NCBI GenBank assembly: GCA_021441665.1
Contig: JAGYYN010031004.1
Location: 1-22,456 of the forward strand
Reading direction: 5' to 3'
DNA: 22,456 nt
DNA from: Euplotes cf. woodruffi 2 WChen-2021
Lineage: Eukaryota > Ciliophora > Spirotrichea > Euplotida > Euplotidae
The first letter of the stretch is position 1; each line of letters opens with the position of its first letter. The notes under the pieces were generated by a model. It ran no database searches. It was given only the letters and a program-made list of their open reading frames with translations, and was not told the DNA's origin. Positions 19,048 to 22,456 of this stretch are shown one piece after another. A program made the translations under genes and the position numbers.

Positions 19048-19146
19048 CTGAGGGTTAATCAGAGATAGCAATTATAATTAATCACAGTCACCCCAGACTG
19101 CTAGATTTTATATAGCAGTATATGAAAAAATTAAATTGAAGTAATA
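19048..19146. other. Divergent spacer
   Basis: These 99 bases lie between divergent starts. They contain ATTGAA at 19135-19140, seven bases before the next ATG, and a TATAGCAG at 19111-19118. Confidence 0.4.
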
Positions 19147-20500
19147 ATGCTAAAATATTTAAAAGCGATTGCTCAAAAAACATTTATGGTGGACTTCAAG
19201 CAAGTGGGACGCTGATTTAATTTACCCAAGCACATGCTGATCTTCGATATTATCGTTCACATCCTCATTTGCTGATTGATCTTTGCAGTCTCGAATAATG
19301 ACGTCAAAGGATAAAATTATATTCATCGCATGATTGATGTTTAAAACAGTCATTGGCTGTTTGTACTATGGCAGGCAGTCTCCGTCTATGTTTAGGCATT
19401 ACTACCGATTTCGCACTGTATTTCAGACGATTGTTATCCTCCCAATTTTGGCTATCATCGTTTCAAGCGACTTGATGACTGTTACCAATGCAGTCATATG
19501 AATCATATTTTTATGAATCGAAGAAGTTGCACTTTTATTATTAATCTGAAGAACGGTTTTAGAGGAGGATGAAGACCAAAAACTCATTGAACTGCAAAGC
19601 CTTTACAATGATAAAGTACGAAGCTCAATAATCATACTCTTTATAGTATTTAGTTTTTGAAGAAGTCAGCTTGCAGCTGAAGAAAACAAGAAAAATTAAG
19701 CTCCGCAATGGAACGCTGGATAATATAAAATTCACAGACTTATTTCAAAATTTACAACAGAGAAATATTAGTTGTCAGTACCAGATCAATCGAAGGCATC
19801 AGTTGATCCGCACTGACATCCGTAGGAAGAAAATCCTCCAGCTAAAAGGAATAAACCAAGCTCAGAGAAATTTCAGTTCGAGTCGAGACTACTCTGAGAG
19901 TAGTGTCAATAGCAACTTTGGTGTCGGAAACATCCACAAGTAACTTTTTAAGCTAATATTTTATTACAAATCAATATAGAAATAACGATAACAGCAGCAT
20001 GGACGTGCACGAGTCAGAATACACAGTCATTAAGTAAAATGCACACTTGTAAATCTATAGAAACTCGAGTGAAGATCTGAACGTATTCAAAGATATCCAA
20101 TCTCGGCTTAAGTTATAACAAAGCTTGCTCGCCGAGATCAGCTTTCAGACAACGACATAAAGGAAGTGTCTGAGTCTGACTCCAAGTCAAGTTTAGTTTT
20201 TCCCTAAGAGAAAAGAAGAGGTCAAATTTATCGAGCATGAAAGTAAAGCAAACAGTAATCACGTCGAAATTATTTCCTCTAGAATCAAGCAAATTCCACA
20301 ATCAATCGAGTACTAAAGGAAAAAGCAGTAAAGACGACAAGAGGCTGAAAAGCAAATCGAGTAATAAAAAGGTCGAGTTTCAGATATTAAAGCCTGCTCA
20401 TTCGTACTGCACGCTTGCAAATGAAGTTGGTATGTCTTTTCCGCACTTCTCCGATCTCCCAATAAATGTTGAGTGCGATGATTTATCAGATGAAAGCTAG
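19147..20500 (+). CDS. Four-helix membrane protein, tandem paralogue 1, with frameshifts
   Basis: ATG 19147 (MLKYLKAIAQKTFMVDF). Exons are 19147-19615, 19647-19939, 19980-20033 and 20061-20500 (introns 31, 40, 27 nt), with TAG at 20498-20500. A +1 shift at GGA_TAA (skip T19312) lies inside the membrane region and is supported by alignment with the neighbouring paralogue. Four hydrophobic segments are visible: around IIVHILICCLIFAVS, IIFIACLMFKTVIGCLYYG, FQTIVILPILAIIVS and VICIIFLCIEEVALLLLI, the last followed by an acidic EEDED. The cytosolic-looking tail is Lys/Arg/Gln-rich. Near the end, TTA_TAA at 20113-20118 needs another shift. A single +1 leaves one open frame to the stop (417 residues in total). 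A +2 there, followed by +1 at CCC_TAA and TAC_TAA, also closes in whole codons and reads as a more typical acidic tail. Family unrecognised. Confidence 0.75.
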
Positions 20501-20590
20501 CATGTTAATTATTCAGCGTTTATTATTGCCAAGATTTACTAAATAAATTGAATTTTAAATAATATTAAACCATATAGCCGAAAGTATTTA

Positions 20591-21503
20591 ATGGTCAAGT
20601 GAGGGGAGGTTCTAAACCGTCCGAGGTAGCTTGTAAATTCGCATTCACTCAGTAATCCGCGCTTTAGGTACATAATCATCTACGACTTAGTGGCGTTTGT
20701 GGTGAGCACAATGCTGCAGTACATGATCTACTCAAACGACCAGCTTTCCAAAGCAGTCACGGTTGTCTTTGTATTCATCAAATTTGCAGGCGGAGTGGTA
20801 TTTTTGAAGGCAGAGCATCGAAAGTGGATCAAAATTTACTTCTGGATCCGCATCGGCTACGATACGCTCGTCATAACGCCGATCACACTGCTGTTAGTCG
20901 GAATTAACAGCATGACAATTCTGAATGCAGTCATCACTCTGATGATAATTGTGGCCTTCGAAGTCGTGCTGGTGTTCTTTATTTACAAGTTTTTAAAACT
21001 TGATAAAATTGATCCCAGAATCAACGAACTGCGCGAAATTGGTAAATTACATATGCAATTTTTTCGTTTAGAAATGGAAAAGAAATAAAATCGATGAGTT
21101 TTATAATCTTGCTCATCTCGATCTTGGCGATAATGAAAGGTAAATATTTTTAGTTATTTTTAGCGTTGGAGATAGCAGAATGGACGTGAATCCTTTGCAG
21201 CGGTATTTTTAGACATCTTATGGTGTAGAATGATTCATAAATAGCAAAAAAGAAAGACAGCAAGATATTGAAGAACGGTTTAAATTAGTTAAAATCGATG
21301 ACTATCGAAATAAAAAGCTCAATATACTTAGTAATATTGATACTTTGGAGTATCAATTTCATACCAGTAATGAGGACTTTCAGATTTTAAAACAGTATGC
21401 TGCTGAACAGGAAAAACTTAATGCAACATTTGAAGTTCATCATAATAAGACTTTTGATAAAGAATACCATTCAACTAATAATATCGGAAAAGGAATAACG
21501 TAA
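20591..21503 (+). CDS. Four-helix membrane protein, tandem paralogue 2
   Basis: ATG 20591 (MVKCGEVLNRP). Exons 20591-20625, 20653-21041, 21072-21139 and 21164-21503 have introns of 27, 30 and 24 nt. The +1 sites are AAA_TAA (T21086) and a cluster TTT_TAG, GTG_TAG, AAA_TAG (T21210, T21226, T21242). If it ends at TAA 21501-21503 the product is 275 residues. Four hydrophobic segments align with those of the gene just upstream. Shared features are a Tyr-x3-Arg before TM3, T-x-VI-x-PI in TM3, MT-x2-NAVI at TM4 and EV-x-L within it (here IRIGYDTLVITPITLLLVGINSMTILNAV in total, at 20851-20937). The soluble tail is helical, Lys/Glu/Gln-rich (KKERQQDIEERFKLVKID). The last codons, AC|GTAAGT, also form a perfect splice donor, so the gene may continue into exons at 21866-22295. 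Function unknown; no frameshift is required in the membrane part. Confidence 0.77.
21207..21244 (+). other. Triple +1 frameshift cluster (TTT_TAG, GTG_TAG, AAA_TAG)
   Basis: Three TAG codons lie in successive frames at 21210, 21226 and 21242. Shifting +1 at each gives RYF-RHLMV-RMIHK-SKKERQQ and returns to the frame that then stays open for 85 codons. Reading through the single TAG at 21210 is the alternative. Confidence 0.6.
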
Positions 21504-21865
21504 GTGATAATGATATCTATCTTATGATGTGTGATAAAAAGATATGATTTATAAAGCAATTTTTTTAATAAATATTCAAATTTTGATATAAAAATTAAAA
21601 TTATAACCAATTTGATAATTCCTTGTTTTATCAGTCTAATTCTATAAATAAAATAAATTATTAACTTAAAACATCAAAGTAAAAATAAAATTGTGAGTAT
21701 TTTTTAAATAATATATATTTGACAAATAAAAAACCGTGATTTTATATTGTACATTCCTCTTGTATTTTTGTCATTTAAATTTTTTATTCAATCAAAACCT
21801 TTCAAATTTAATCTTACCAAACTGTGTGTATAATTTCTCATGTAAATATTTCAATTATAAAATAG
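21500..21865 (+). other. Long AT-rich intron or gene boundary
   Basis: Begins GTAAGT and ends AAAATAG, with compatible phase-2 joins, so it can be a 366-nt intron. It is very AT-rich, shows no coding frame and contains a full minus-strand breakage-like match (21847-21856). It could therefore instead be the spacer before a separate gene whose start I cannot locate. Confidence 0.45.
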
Positions 21866-22295
21866 TGAAAAAGACCCAAAGGCAGTTCTGGTGGATATTT
21901 TCCAACGAATCCGGGACGGCCCAAAGGTCACAAGGCAGAACTCAAACGACTGCACCAAGAGGTAAGCCCTCGCATGATATCTTGACAGCAAGAAGACACA
22001 GAATAACGCAAAGCGTGCCAAGTCCATGCGTAAGATCGAGCCTTCGAATAAAAACAAGAAAAAGATCAACGAGACTTTATATTCTGTCTGCGATTACAAA
22101 CCGCCGATCGCGAAGAAGACCGAGAAGATCGAAGAACTCAAAGGCAACTTGGAGATTCCTTACTCCAACACTGTTATCAATAAGCAAGGTAAGCTGCAGG
22201 TCATATCTTTAGTCATTATGTGAACGAGCAACACCGGCAATATTATCTTTGTGCCGAAGCTACCATCCGTGGAAAGGACTCGCAGACTCAGCTAA
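21866..22295 (+). CDS. Basic protein segment with RPKG repeats, probably AT-hook-like
   Basis: Two exons, 21866-21961 and 21989-22295, flank a 27-nt intron (GTAAGC...GACAG), with TAA at 22293-22295. The second exon is secure: MRKIEPSNKNKKKINETLY, then VCDYKPPIAKKTEKIEELKG. An optional in-phase 24-nt intron (GTAAGC...TTTAG) lies near 22188-22211. The first exon is open in two frames that both rejoin it. One (phase 2) splices to paralogue 2 and reads EKDPKAVLVDIFQRIRDGPK. The other (phase 0) reads KRPKGSSGGYFPTNPGRPKG, then HKAELKRLHQE, and needs +1 at GAA_TAA (T22004). The second has two RPKG elements, with GRPKG like an AT-hook core, suggesting DNA binding. It is unclear whether this is a separate gene without a visible ATG or the 3' end of paralogue 2. 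Confidence 0.5.
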
Positions 22296-22349
22296 CATGC
22301 GGTAACATAAAATATATTGATTTAAGGAGTATTCAACAGACGAGAGCTG

Positions 22350-22359
22350 AATTGAAATC
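22350..22359 (+). promoter_or_regulatory. Chromosome-breakage-like motif (AATTGAAATC)
   Basis: Full HATTGAAaHH match in the 79-base spacer between convergent gene ends at 22295 and 22375. Confidence 0.45.
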
Positions 22360-22374
22360 ATCAATTAAATATGC

Positions 22375-22456
22375 TTATTTCTTCTTTGGCTTTTGCTTTC
22401 CGGACTTGATGAAATCAGCAATCTTTGTCTTAATGATATTCTCTAGTGTTTCTAAG
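22375..22456 (-). CDS. 3' end of an unrecognised gene, cut by window edge
   Basis: The minus strand is open from the right edge to TAA at 22377-22375. The last residues read LETLENIIKTKIADFIKSG, then KQKPKKK: a helical segment followed by a very basic terminus. The rest of the gene lies beyond the window, so no family can be named. Confidence 0.5.
   Translation of the reverse strand, partial: LETLENIIKTKIADFIKSGKQKPKKK

Noticed and set aside
18668-19050. Alternative small minus-strand product with a transmembrane-like start and an AAA_TAA shift
   Set aside because: A splice model with no internal stop and better donors explains the same region; the alternative needed a shift and had no start codon.
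19111-19118. TATAGCAG as the end of an internal eliminated sequence
   Set aside because: It matches a described Euplotes IES end pattern, but I found no convincing inverted partner nearby, and the same octamer also occurs inside coding exons.
21736-22212. Long arginine-rich ORF on the plus strand
   Set aside because: It crosses an intron-like segment and a long AT-rich tract and is out of phase with the better-supported frame at 22026.
1-22456. tRNA, rRNA, CRISPR array, transposon or virus-like element
   Set aside because: No cloverleaf, conserved rRNA stretch, repeat-spacer array, terminal repeats or transposase/polymerase motifs were recognised in either strand.

Overview
The window is ciliate DNA and looks like Euplotes. 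In-frame TGA is read as cysteine: the zinc-binding cysteines of the DHHC protein at 7659-7661 and 7701-7703 are TGA codons. Genuine ends use TAA or TAG. Many TAA/TAG codons inside genes are followed by a reading frame displaced by +1, most often at AAA_TAA or AAA_TAG, which is the stop-codon frameshifting known in Euplotes. Introns are GT-AG and often only 24-31 nt. About fourteen genes sit on 22 kb with spacers of roughly 50-400 bp. Euplotes somatic chromosomes usually carry one or two genes, so the window is most likely micronuclear (germline) DNA. ATTGAA-type motifs, resembling the Euplotes chromosome-breakage sequence, occur in most spacers.

Layout: an unrecognised gene cut by the left edge (1-1577, +); an unrecognised multi-exon gene with a triple frameshift cluster (1765-3159, +); a twin CX9C protein (3269-3679, -); an HMG-box protein (4088-4933, +); a bZIP protein with one +1 shift (5183-6547, +); a DHHC S-acyltransferase (6727-8210, +); a voltage-gated/cyclic-nucleotide-binding channel with eleven proposed +1 shifts (8257-12349, +); a basic Ser-rich protein with three shifts (12629-14327, -); an EF-hand protein with two shifts (14421-16806, +); a tetraspanin (17099-18346, +); a small gene (18601-19047, -); two tandem paralogues of a four-helix membrane protein (19147-20500 and 20591 onward, +); possible downstream exons encoding RPKG repeats (21866-22295, +); and the 3' end of a gene entering from the right (22375-22456, -).

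The genes do not form an operon or pathway. Several concern membranes or signalling (channel, DHHC, tetraspanin, EF-hand, four-helix pair) and two are DNA-binding (HMG, bZIP). The main result is the density of recoding. Reading every internal TAA/TAG as a +1 shift gives complete proteins whose spliced lengths come out as whole codons. The channel works out to 1258 codons plus stop after four introns and eleven skipped bases. In three genes, three +1 shifts lie within about 30-45 bases and return translation to its original frame. No transposon, virus-like element, rRNA, tRNA or CRISPR array was seen.
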